Assembly: GCA_035525905.1 (NCBI GenBank)
Contig: DATLDK010000029.1
Span: 1-26,345, forward strand
DNA from: Gaiellasilicea sp035525905
GTDB lineage: Bacteria > Actinomycetota > Thermoleophilia > Gaiellales > Gaiellaceae
DNA length: 26,345 nucleotides
Direction: 5' to 3'
In this document: piece by piece, positions 8,390 through 14,853 of the stretch
Numbering within the stretch: the stretch's first letter is position 1
Layout: the number at the start of each line of letters is the position of its first letter
Program-made: the position numbers and the translations under genes
Notes under the pieces: generated by a model
Told to the model about the DNA's origin: nothing
The model's input: only the letters and a program-made list of their open reading frames with translations
Database searches by the model: none

Positions 8390-9168
8390 CGGGTGAGCGC
8401 CAGTGCGCCCCGCTCCGACGCGAACTCGAGCGCGGCGGGGACATCCTTCCCCTGTGCCAGCGCGTACGTCAGGCCGGCGGCGAAGCAGTCGCCCGCGCCG
8501 TAGGCGTCCTCGTACGGCCCGGGCGGCACTGCTGCCTTGTATGGGCCGCCGGGCTGGGCCCAGCCCCCGAGCGAGCCGGCGGTCGAGACCACGATTTTGG
8601 GGGGCGGCTCGAGGTCGCCGGGCTGGTAGCGCTCGGCCTCGTCGTCGCCGCTCGCGACGAGTGCGTCGAGCTCGACGCCGGCGGCCTGAAGCGTCGGCAG
8701 CTCCCTGGCGGTCGCGACGAGGATGCGGGCGCGCCGCGCCTGGCGAACCGCCTCTGCATCGCCGGCCGTGAAGTAGACACCGTCCGTGTCGTCCAGCTGC
8801 TCCCAGGGCAGCGATCCCTCACCGCCCCTCGGCCGCGGCTTCTCGCCGATGACGGTGATCGTCCGCTCGCCGGTCTCGTCCACGTAACAGAAACCCCGCC
8901 GCTGTGGTCGCTCCGACGAGGGCGAGTGGACGCGAACGCCTGCGGCCTCGAGCCGGGCCCGAGCGCTGGCGCCGAGCTCGTCGCCGCCGAGGAGGCAGTA
9001 GAGCGCGGCCTTACCCGCGAGGCGGGCAAGCTCCGCTGCGGCGACGCCCCCGCCCCCCGCTGGCTCCTCCCAGGTCTCCTGAGCGGTCACGATCGCGCCA
9101 GGGCGCGGAACCGTCTCGACCCGAACGAACTCGATCCATTCGACGTGCCCGACGACGGCGATGTTCAC
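8365..9168 (-). CDS. PfkB/ribokinase-family carbohydrate kinase
   Basis: Predicted cytoplasmic ATP-dependent small-molecule kinase of 267 residues, at the short end for the family (about 300). It has the N-terminal strand NIAVVGHVEWIEF, the substrate-side glycine-rich GGGGVAAAELARLAG (38-52) and the C-terminal signature DAYGAGDCFAAGL (221-233) with the catalytic base D227 and the GAGD anion hole (224-227). Substrate cannot be read from the sequence. The start is GTG, with GAGAG about 8 bases upstream. It is transcribed toward mraZ but separated from it by a large hairpin and the mraZ operator, and diverges from the sigma-factor gene by only about 42 bases, so the two may share a control region. 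Confidence 0.88.
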   Translation of the reverse strand: MNIAVVGHVEWIEFVRVETVPRPGAIVTAQETWEEPAGGGGVAAAELARLAGKAALYCLLGGDELGASARARLEAAGVRVHSPSSERPQRRGFCYVDETGERTITVIGEKPRPRGGEGSLPWEQLDDTDGVYFTAGDAEAVRQARRARILVATARELPTLQAAGVELDALVASGDDEAERYQPGDLEPPPKIVVSTAGSLGGWAQPGGPYKAAVPPGPYEDAYGAGDCFAAGLTYALAQGKDVPAALEFASERGALALTRRGAGLTA

Positions 9169-9210
9169 GACGTCACTCTCACAGATGCCGGCCGTCTCGC
9201 GTTACAGGGG

Positions 9211-9696
9211 ATGATGGAAGCGGTGGCGATCCCCCCATTCGAGCGCTTCTACGTCGAGCACCGCGACGTCGTCCTCGGCTTCCTCCGCAAGCGCATGGGG
9301 AGGGAGGCGGCCGAGGATGCCTTTCAGGAGACGTTCCTACGGGCGCTTCGCGGCTACGACCGGCTCGAGCACGGCGAGCATCTGCGCTCCTGGGTACTGA
9401 CGATCGCGGCTCGGCTCGCAATCGACGCGAGCAGGCGCGCCCGGCCGGCCGCGAACGAGCTTCCGGAGCTCCCCGTCGAGGACGGCCGGCCCGCCTACGC
9501 CCAGATCGAGCATCTCGCCGGCGGCCTGCCGCCCACCGAGCGCGCCGCGCTCGTACTCCGATACGCCTACGACCTGTCCTACGACGACATCGCCGTCGCG
9601 CTCGACTCCACGCCCGAGGCCGCCCGGCAGGCCGCCTCGTCCGGGGTCAGGCGCCTACGTGCGCAAGGAGGACCCACCCATGACCTTCTCAGCTGA
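9211..9696 (+). CDS. RNA polymerase ECF-type sigma factor
   Basis: Small (161-residue) sigma-70 family factor with only regions 2 and 4. Region 2 covers about residues 10-76 (FYVEHRDVVLGFLRKRMG, then AEDAFQETFLRALRGYD and LRSWVLTIAARLAIDASRR). Region 4 covers about 105-150 (LPPTERAALVLRYAYDLSYDDIAVALDSTPEAARQ), with the promoter-recognition helix at its end. The start could be ATG 9211, ATG 9214 or GTG 9223; AGGGG at 9206-9210 is too close to the first to decide. The frame continues open far upstream but antisense to the kinase. No anti-sigma gene is adjacent; instead the last 17 bases overlap an alkyltransferase gene. Confidence 0.9.
   Translation: MMEAVAIPPFERFYVEHRDVVLGFLRKRMGREAAEDAFQETFLRALRGYDRLEHGEHLRSWVLTIAARLAIDASRRARPAANELPELPVEDGRPAYAQIEHLAGGLPPTERAALVLRYAYDLSYDDIAVALDSTPEAARQAASSGVRRLRAQGGPTHDLLS
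9665..9671 (+). promoter_or_regulatory. Shine-Dalgarno site of ogt inside the sigma-factor gene
   Basis: AAGGAGG lies 8 bases before ATG 9680 and within the final codons of the sigma gene. It favours 9680 over the in-frame GTG at 9659 and implies translational coupling of the two genes. Confidence 0.8.
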
Positions 9697-10240
9697 CCTC
9701 GACCGCCGCTTCCGTGAGGCCGCGGCCGCGGAGGGGCTCCTCGACGTCGGCTTCGACGTCGTCGAGTCGCCGATCGGGCCTCTGCTCGTCGCGGCCACCG
9801 ACCGGGGTCTCGCCCGCATCTTCTTCGACGCCGAACCCGAGCTGCATCTCGACCGGCTGGCCCGTGCCTACGGACCCCGCGTGCTCCGCTCGGCACACCT
9901 CGTCGACGCGGCGCACCGCCAGCTCGACGAGTACTTCGCGGGGGAGCGCAGCGTCTTCGCGCTGGACGTCGACCTGCGCGGCGCAGCGCCGTTCGCCCAG
10001 CAGGTGCTCGGCGAGCTCGCACGCGTTCCCTACGGCCAGACGACCACCTACGGCACGCTCGCCACGAAAGTCGGCGCGCCGCGCGCCGCGCGCGCGGTCG
10101 GCACCGTCATGAACCGCAACCCGATCCCGATCGTGCTCCCGTGCCACCGCGTGGTGGGTGCGAGCGGAAGCCTGACGGGCTACGCAGGCGGTCTCGACGT
10201 GAAGGAGCGGCTGCTCAGGCTCGAAGGCGCGCTGCTCTAG
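9680..10240 (+). CDS. ogt: methylated-DNA--protein-cysteine S-methyltransferase (Ogt/AGT)
   Basis: Suicide DNA-repair protein that moves alkyl groups from O6-alkylguanine (and O4-alkylthymine) to its own cysteine. In the 186-residue protein the helix-turn-helix and active site are clear: VPYGQTTTYGTLA (116-128), the arginine-finger region PRAARAVGTVMNRNP, and PCHRV (154-158) with acceptor C155, then GYAGGL. The N-terminus has about 25 residues (SADLDRRFREAAAAEGLLDVG) before the usual start of the AGT fold. It overlaps the sigma factor gene by 17 bases and has a strong ribosome-binding site. Its TAG stop lies in a CTAG shared with the convergent zur-like gene. Confidence 0.94.
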   Translation: MTFSADLDRRFREAAAAEGLLDVGFDVVESPIGPLLVAATDRGLARIFFDAEPELHLDRLARAYGPRVLRSAHLVDAAHRQLDEYFAGERSVFALDVDLRGAAPFAQQVLGELARVPYGQTTTYGTLATKVGAPRAARAVGTVMNRNPIPIVLPCHRVVGASGSLTGYAGGLDVKERLLRLEGALL

Positions 10241-10680
10241 CCCTCCCGGCAGTCGGCGCACTCGCCGCGCAAGACGACTTCGTGGGCCTCGACGCTGTAG
10301 CCGAGGCGCTTCGACGCGCGTGCGATGGCGCTCTCGAGGGACGAATCCGAGAACGGCTCGACCTTGCCGCAGTCGTCGCAGACGACGTGATGATGATGAT
10401 CGCCGTCGGGGAGGGCCGGCTCGAAGCGGGCGATTCCGTCTCCGACGTCCACCCGCTGGACGAGCCTGAGGTCGGCGAGCAGCTCGAGCACGCGGTAGAC
10501 CGACGCGATCCCGACGGACCGGCCGGACCGGCGCAGGCTCTCGTGCATCTCCTGCGCGCTTGCGCAGCAGTCCTGGGAGGCGAGCAGTTCGAGCACGGCG
10601 GCGCGCGCTCCCCCCGCTCGGAAGCCCGCGCTGCGCAGGGCGTCCTGCGTGTGCTCCCGCCAGCCGGATACCACGTCCAC
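10237..10680 (-). CDS. zur: Fur-family transcriptional repressor, probably Zur
   Basis: Metal-sensing repressor of 147 residues: an N-terminal winged helix (about 8-80, with GIASVYRVLELLADLRLV) and a C-terminal metal/dimer domain with DHHHHVVCDDCGKVEPF (94-110) and a second CxxC, CADC (141-144), forming the structural zinc site. Zinc rather than iron specificity is inferred from the divergent znuACB genes and the GECADC ending common in actinobacterial Zur. The start is taken as GTG 10680, just downstream of the Zur box; a second GTG at 10674 is possible. No Shine-Dalgarno is present; a TATCAT at 10687-10692, six bases before the GTG, suggests leaderless mRNA. Confidence 0.9.
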   Translation of the reverse strand: MDVVSGWREHTQDALRSAGFRAGGARAAVLELLASQDCCASAQEMHESLRRSGRSVGIASVYRVLELLADLRLVQRVDVGDGIARFEPALPDGDHHHHVVCDDCGKVEPFSDSSLESAIARASKRLGYSVEAHEVVLRGECADCREG

Positions 10681-10685
10681 GAAAA

Positions 10686-10704
10686 GATGATACTGATTCT
10701 CATC
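10686..10704. promoter_or_regulatory. zur box: probable Zur box between zur and znuA
   Basis: A 9-1-9 inverted repeat, GATGATACT-G-ATTCTCATC, with 7 of 9 pairs matching; its core (10688-10702) reads TGATACTGATTCTCA, i.e. the TGAnAnT-N-AnTnTCA form expected for Fur/Zur-family operators. It covers the proposed -10 of zur and sits 20 bases before the znuA start, so one bound dimer could repress both directions. Specific recognition by Zur is an inference. Confidence 0.78.
10687..10692 (-). promoter_or_regulatory. putative -10 element of zur (leaderless)
   Basis: TATCAT on the minus strand, followed by six bases and the GTG start at 10680. It lies inside the Zur box. No convincing -35 is visible. 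Confidence 0.5.
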
Positions 10705-10710
10705 ACCTGC

Positions 10711-10716
10711 TAGGTT
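10711..10716 (+). promoter_or_regulatory. putative -10 element of znuA
   Basis: TAGGTT, 8 bases before the znuA GTG at 10725, with no Shine-Dalgarno between. The Zur box lies where the -35 region would be. Confidence 0.4.
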
Positions 10717-10724
10717 GAACGACG

Positions 10725-11540
10725 GTGAAAACAAGAATCGTTCTCAGTCTCGGCCTGCTCGCCCTCGCGGGCTGCGGGGCCGGGACGAGCCCGAGCAGGC
10801 AGACGGTCGTCGCGGCCTTCTATCCCATCGCCTTTGCGGCCGGCCAGATCGCCGGGCCCGGGGTTGAGGTTCGTAACCTGACTCCGCCCGGGGTGGAGCC
10901 GCACGACCTCGAGCTCTCCGGCGGCGAGGTGCGCACGATCGCTGACGCGGATCTCGTGCTCTACCTGAGGGGGTTCCAGCCGTCGCTCGAGGCGGCGATC
11001 GAGTCCACGTCGGCGCACGGCGTCGACCTGCTCGGACCCGCCGTCACAGACCCGCATCTCTGGCTCGATCCTTCTCGATATGCCGCTCTCGCAGCCCGGA
11101 TCGCGAAGGAGCTCGGCCGGGGTCAACAGGCCGCGCCGTTCCGGGCGAGGCTAGGGGCCCTCGACGAGGAGTTCCGCGACGGCCTGTCCCGGTGCGAACG
11201 AAACGAGATCGTGACCAGCCATGCGGCGTTCGGCTATCTGGGGCGGTACGGGCTCGAACAGGTTGCGATCACCGGAATCACGCCGGAGGCGGAGCCGACC
11301 CCGGGTGACCTCGCAGAAACCGTGCGTCGCGTACGAGCGGCGGGAGCGACCACGGTCTTCTTCGAGAAGCTCGTCTCGCCGCGGCTCGCCGAGACGGTCG
11401 CACGCGAGGTCGGCGCCGAGACCGCGGTGCTGGACCCGATCGAGGCATTGACCGACGAAGAGATCGCCGCCGGCGAGGACTATTTCTCCATCATGCGGAA
11501 GAACCTGGCGGCGCTGCGGAAGGCGCTCGAATGTCGATAG
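10725..11540 (+). CDS. znuA: zinc ABC transporter substrate-binding lipoprotein
   Basis: Extracellular, lipid-anchored metal-binding protein (271 residues) of cluster 9 ABC importers. A signal peptide ends in the lipobox LAGC with C17 as the lipidation site. Candidate metal ligands in family order are H60 (VEPHDLE), H111 (DPHLWLD), H166 (TSHAAFGY) and D237 (VLDPIEAL), a His3-Asp/Glu set. The His-rich loop found in many ZnuA proteins is absent. The GTG start has no ribosome-binding site and is preceded by TAGGTT. The gene overlaps znuC by 10 bases. Zinc is inferred from the divergent Zur-type regulator; manganese is less likely. Confidence 0.9.
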   Translation: MKTRIVLSLGLLALAGCGAGTSPSRQTVVAAFYPIAFAAGQIAGPGVEVRNLTPPGVEPHDLELSGGEVRTIADADLVLYLRGFQPSLEAAIESTSAHGVDLLGPAVTDPHLWLDPSRYAALAARIAKELGRGQQAAPFRARLGALDEEFRDGLSRCERNEIVTSHAAFGYLGRYGLEQVAITGITPEAEPTPGDLAETVRRVRAAGATTVFFEKLVSPRLAETVAREVGAETAVLDPIEALTDEEIAAGEDYFSIMRKNLAALRKALECR

Positions 11541-12250
11541 CGGTGGAGCTACGGGACGTGTCGTTCGCCTACAACGGCGGCCGGGCGGTGCTCGAGCACG
11601 TCAGCCTGTCCGTCGATGCCGGCGAGTTCGTCGCGATCGCGGGCCCGAACGGTGGCGGCAAGACCACGTTGATGCGCCTCGCGCTCGGTCTCGAGCGTCC
11701 CGCAGCGGGCGAAGCGCTGCTCTTCGGCGAGCCTGCGACACGGTTCTCCGGCCGCTCGACTCTCGGCTATCTGGCCCAGCGCTCGCAGCTCGGCGTCGAC
11801 GCGCCGGCGACCGTCCGCGAGGTGGTTGCGGCCGGTCGGCTCCCCTCGGGCCGGCTCCTCGGGCCGCTGCGCCGCCGCGACCGCGCGATCGTCGCAGAGG
11901 CGATCGACCGCGTCGGGCTCGGCGACAGCGCCGACCGCCCGCTGCGCACGCTGTCCGGCGGACAGCAGCAGCGAGCCTTCATCGCGAAGGCGCTGGCCGG
12001 CCAACCGTCGCTGCTCGTCCTGGACGAGCCGACGACGGGGGTCGACGTCGAGGCGCAGGAAGCGCTGGCCGCCCTTCTGGACCGCCTGCACCGCGACCTC
12101 GCCGTAACGATCCTCTACGTCTCGCACGAGTTCGGGGCGGTCGAGCGGTTCGTCGAGCGGCTTGTGCTCGTCCGCGGTGGCATCGTCTTCGACGGTTCGC
12201 CCGGCAAGCTGCCTCACGTCTGGCACGACCCGTCCCACGTTCATGCTTGA
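11531..12250 (+). CDS. znuC: zinc ABC transporter ATP-binding protein
   Basis: Cytoplasmic ATPase of the importer, 239 residues. Walker A is GPNGGGKTT (38-46), the ABC signature is LSGGQQQR (141-148), Walker B is LLVLDEP (161-167) and the switch histidine is H199 in YVSHE. The C-terminus is HVWHDPSHVHA, rich in histidine. The ATG lies inside the znuA 3' end, and the TGA stop lies inside the znuB start region (8-base overlap), so all three transporter genes appear translationally coupled. Confidence 0.94.
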   Translation: MSIAVELRDVSFAYNGGRAVLEHVSLSVDAGEFVAIAGPNGGGKTTLMRLALGLERPAAGEALLFGEPATRFSGRSTLGYLAQRSQLGVDAPATVREVVAAGRLPSGRLLGPLRRRDRAIVAEAIDRVGLGDSADRPLRTLSGGQQQRAFIAKALAGQPSLLVLDEPTTGVDVEAQEALAALLDRLHRDLAVTILYVSHEFGAVERFVERLVLVRGGIVFDGSPGKLPHVWHDPSHVHA

Positions 12251-13058
12251 GCTCGAGTTCATGCGTCTCGCCTTCGCCGCGGGCGCGATCGTCGGATTGC
12301 TCGCGCCCGCGGTCGGCTTCTTCCTCGTCCAGAGGCAGCTGAGCCTGATCGGAGACGGGATCGGGCACGTCGCGTTCGCGGGTGTCGCCGCGGGCTACCT
12401 ACTCGGCGTACCGCCCGTGCTCACGGCCCTGATCGCGTCGATTGGCGGCGCGGGCGCCATCGAATGGTTGCGCGCCCGGAAGCACACCGCGGGCGACCAG
12501 GCGCTCGCGCTCGTCTTCTACACCGGGATCGCGGGCGGCGTGGTGCTGATCTCGATGGCCGGCAAGCTGGACGTCAACCTCTTCGGCTTCCTCTTCGGCT
12601 CGATCCTGACCACGACCCGGACCGACCTCGCCCTGGTCGGGGCGCTCGGGATCGCGGGGCTGGCCACGATTGCGATCCTCTACCGGGCGTTCGCCGCGGT
12701 GGCGCTCGACGAGGAGGGGGCGCGGGTCTCGGGTGTCCCCGTCGCGTTCCTCAACATCGTGCTCGCGGTGCTGGCCGCCACGACCGTCGCCGTCTCGATG
12801 CGGATCGTCGGGATCCTCCTGATCGCGGCCCTGATGGTGCTGCCGGTGATTGCGGCCACACGAATTGCGCGCAGCATGCGGTCGACGCTTCTGCTCGGCA
12901 TGGCCATCGGTCTCGGCAGCGTCCTCGGCGGCCTCACGATCGCGTACTACGCGGATCTGCCTCCGGGCGGGACGATCGTGCTGATCGCCGCTGCGACCTT
13001 CCTCGCGGCGAGCGCGATCTCGGCGCTGAAACCGCCTAGGACTGCGGTCGGCCGCTGA
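12243..13058 (+). CDS. znuB: zinc ABC transporter permease
   Basis: Membrane channel subunit of the ABC-3 family, 271 residues with about eight hydrophobic helices. FFLVQRQLSLIGDGIGHVAFAGVAAG (about 27-52) is the family's conserved early segment, and LDEEGARVSGVPV follows later. I start at ATG 12243, giving MLELEFMRLAF, which overlaps znuC by 8 bases; the frame is open to 12162 but that would lie inside znuC. The 3' end overlaps the tail of the convergent cupin gene by 23 bases, with no terminator visible. Confidence 0.92.
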   Translation: MLELEFMRLAFAAGAIVGLLAPAVGFFLVQRQLSLIGDGIGHVAFAGVAAGYLLGVPPVLTALIASIGGAGAIEWLRARKHTAGDQALALVFYTGIAGGVVLISMAGKLDVNLFGFLFGSILTTTRTDLALVGALGIAGLATIAILYRAFAAVALDEEGARVSGVPVAFLNIVLAVLAATTVAVSMRIVGILLIAALMVLPVIAATRIARSMRSTLLLGMAIGLGSVLGGLTIAYYADLPPGGTIVLIAAATFLAASAISALKPPRTAVGR

Positions 13059-13605
13059 GGTGCTGCCCCAGCCAGTCCGGGCGGTAGCGAGTCGGCTGCC
13101 GTCGCGTGAGGCCGGCGTACGCCTCCTGCGGCTCCGTCGTCTCCTCCTCCACTCCGGCGCCGTGCTGGAGTGCGAGCTCGTCGACGGTATACCCGCCCCA
13201 CTCGGGATTGTCGACCGACTTGTCGCGGGCGCCGACCGCGAGGACTACGCAAGGCACCGCGCCCGCGCCGATGATGACGTGCTTCGCGTGCGGCGGGCAG
13301 TGGACGAAGTCCCATTGCCGCAAGCGGCGCTCCTCGCCCTCCACGAGCAGGACCGCCTCGCCCGAGAGGACGAGGAAATCCTCCTGGTCTGCCTCCCAGT
13401 GGTACATCGCCATCGGCTGGCCGGGGCCGAGAACGGTGATGTTGATCCCGAGCTGCGAGAACTCCGCCTCGCCCTCGAAATCGCAGAACGCGGGGCGACC
13501 GTCCGCGTGGTACCACCGCGCGTCGTGGGCGTTCAGGACGTACCAGCCTTCGCCCTTCGCGACCAGGCCGGCGTCGGTCTGCTCGAGTCGCGCCTCGGGA
13601 ACCAT
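13036..13605 (-). CDS. cupin-domain protein of unknown function
   Basis: A 189-residue soluble protein with a single cupin barrel at about residues 50-125. Cupin motif 1 is seen around PMAMYHWEADQEDFLVLSGEAVL (H69, E71, E75 as candidate metal ligands), and motif 2 around DFVHCPPHAKHVI (H109). The N-terminal GEGWYVLNAHDARWYHADG and the C-terminal tail YRPDWLGQHL resemble conserved uncharacterised actinobacterial cupins, but I cannot assign a substrate. ATG 13605 gives a compact protein beginning MVPEARLEQ; an upstream extension would run into the regulator gene. It follows the regulator by 25 bases, so the two are probably co-transcribed. Its stop lies within the convergent znuB. Confidence 0.8.
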   Translation of the reverse strand: MVPEARLEQTDAGLVAKGEGWYVLNAHDARWYHADGRPAFCDFEGEAEFSQLGINITVLGPGQPMAMYHWEADQEDFLVLSGEAVLLVEGEERRLRQWDFVHCPPHAKHVIIGAGAVPCVVLAVGARDKSVDNPEWGGYTVDELALQHGAGVEEETTEPQEAYAGLTRRQPTRYRPDWLGQHLSGRPQS

Positions 13606-13630
13606 CGGGCCGCAGCCTAGCGAGGATGCC

Positions 13631-14305
13631 TCAGTCGACGAGCTTGTAGCCGACTCCCCACACGTTGACGACGAAGCGGTCGCCCGCGGCGCGCTCGAGC
13701 TTCTGCCGCAGCCGCGATACGTGGGAGTCGAGCGTGCGCGTGCGGGTGAACGAGCGATACCCCCAGACGTCCCGCAACAGCTCGTCCTTCGTGAAGACGC
13801 GATTGGGTTCGTCGGCGAGCGCGGACAGGAGCTCGAACTCTTTCCCCGCCAATCGCAGCGGCTCACCCCGAAGCGCCACCACGCGAGCGAGCCGGTCGAT
13901 CGTCAGGTCTCGGATCTCGACGACCTGGGCGGTCGGCGGCGACGTGCGGCGCAAGACTGCGCGGATCCGCGCGAGCAGCTCGTCGTAGACGACGGGACGG
14001 TGGAGGTAGTCGTCGGCTCCTCGTTGAAAGGCGCGGACGCGATCGACGGCGTCGCCCTCCTCAGGCCCGAGGACGATCACCGGCACGTCGCGGTTCCAGG
14101 TCCTGCCCGGCTCGCCTTGACGGAGCCGGTCACAGAGGTCGAGCTCCGAGCACAGCACGAGGTCCGGACGGGTTCGCTCCGCGAGCGCGAGCGCCTCGCC
14201 GCCGAATGCCGCCTGCAGGACCTGAAAGCCGTCGCTCGCCAGCTGCCGCTCCAGGTAGCCCCGCGTCGCGGGCTCAGGCTCGGCGAGTAGCAGAGCGGCG
14301 GTCAT
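13631..14305 (-). CDS. OmpR-type winged-helix regulator with a degenerate (pseudo-)receiver domain
   Basis: A 224-residue protein with a receiver-like domain (about 1-115) and an OmpR/PhoB winged helix (about 130-224; EPLRLAGKEFELLSALADEPNRVFTKDELL, then TLDSHVSRLRQKL and VWGVGYKLV). The DNA-binding half is standard. The receiver lacks the phosphorylation set: the acidic pair is E9-P10 (LLLAEPEP), the usual phospho-aspartate position is S53 (PDLVLCSEL), the Thr/Ser position is G80 (VIVLG) and the lysine is R103 (LHRPV). It is therefore probably not controlled by a histidine kinase, and none is adjacent. ATG start with TAGCTT six bases upstream; the cupin gene follows after 25 bases. Confidence 0.9.
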   Translation of the reverse strand: MTAALLLAEPEPATRGYLERQLASDGFQVLQAAFGGEALALAERTRPDLVLCSELDLCDRLRQGEPGRTWNRDVPVIVLGPEEGDAVDRVRAFQRGADDYLHRPVVYDELLARIRAVLRRTSPPTAQVVEIRDLTIDRLARVVALRGEPLRLAGKEFELLSALADEPNRVFTKDELLRDVWGYRSFTRTRTLDSHVSRLRQKLERAAGDRFVVNVWGVGYKLVD

Positions 14306-14311
14306 GCGTCG

Positions 14312-14317
14312 AAGCTA
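14312..14317 (-). promoter_or_regulatory. putative -10 element of the pseudo-receiver regulator gene
   Basis: TAGCTT on the minus strand, exactly six bases before ATG 14305, with no Shine-Dalgarno between. It fits a leaderless TANNNT promoter. The 93-base gap 14306-14398 otherwise holds only a weak imperfect repeat. Confidence 0.5.
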
Positions 14318-14398
14318 GCAACGCCGCTCGGGGCGCGACAGATGTCCTTTCCAACGTCTTTGCCACGATCGTTCCCCAACCGTCGCTTCCGGCGGTTC

Positions 14399-14851
14399 CT
14401 ACGTCGGCTTCGCTCCCATCGCCCAGATGGCGACGATGTAGGCGGCCACGAGCAGCGTTGCGATCACCGAGCTCGCCTGCAGCAGCCCGCGACCACCGCC
14501 CGTGCGGCTGCGACGCAGCCCGACCCCGCCGACGATCAGCGCGATCAGCAGGAGGAGACCGCCGAGGTCGGAGGTGATGAATCCGATGTCCACCCAAGTC
14601 TGGTCCGGGAGGTCGTCGAGCTTCTCCTTGGCATAGGTCCACTGGGCGCCGACGCGCATGACGATGTAGCTCGGCAGGGCGACATAGAGCAGCGTCTTGT
14701 AGGCGAGCCGGCTCAGCATGTTCGCCTCGTCCCGCCACCCGATCAAGGCCGCGGTTGACGCAGTCACCAGGGAACCGACCAGCGCCATTGCCCCGGCGAC
14801 GTGGACGAGGAGCGCGATGTTGATGCTGTCGGGTCGAATCGACGCGAGCAC
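14399..14851 (-). CDS. four-helix integral membrane protein (DUF2269/CopD-like), copy 2
   Basis: A 150-residue hydrophobic protein with about four membrane helices: roughly ALLVHVAGAMALVGSLV, LLYVALPSYIVMRVG, DLGGLLLLIALIVGG and VIATLLVAAYIVAIWAMG. A histidine sits in the first helix (LLVHVAG). Function is unknown; small proteins with this layout occur as DUF2269-type families. I start at GTG 14851, which has GGGAG at 14859-14863, 7 bases upstream, and lies two bases after the stop of the preceding, similar gene. The frame is open to 15079 but that would overlap the neighbour completely. Confidence 0.72.
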   Translation of the reverse strand: MLASIRPDSINIALLVHVAGAMALVGSLVTASTAALIGWRDEANMLSRLAYKTLLYVALPSYIVMRVGAQWTYAKEKLDDLPDQTWVDIGFITSDLGGLLLLIALIVGGVGLRRSRTGGGRGLLQASSVIATLLVAAYIVAIWAMGAKPT

Positions 14852-14853
14852 GA

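Noticed and set aside
8146..9210. Long open upstream extension of the sigma-factor frame
   Set aside because: It is antisense to the PfkB-like kinase and mraZ promoter; sigma-factor homology begins only near 9240.
13631..14305. D56 as the phosphoacceptor of the response regulator
   Set aside because: It lies three residues after the end of the expected beta-3 strand; S53 occupies the canonical position and the rest of the pocket is also lost.
14340..14400. Terminator after the membrane protein genes
   Set aside because: Only a 5-pair AACCG/CGGTT repeat with a 10-base loop and no T-run.
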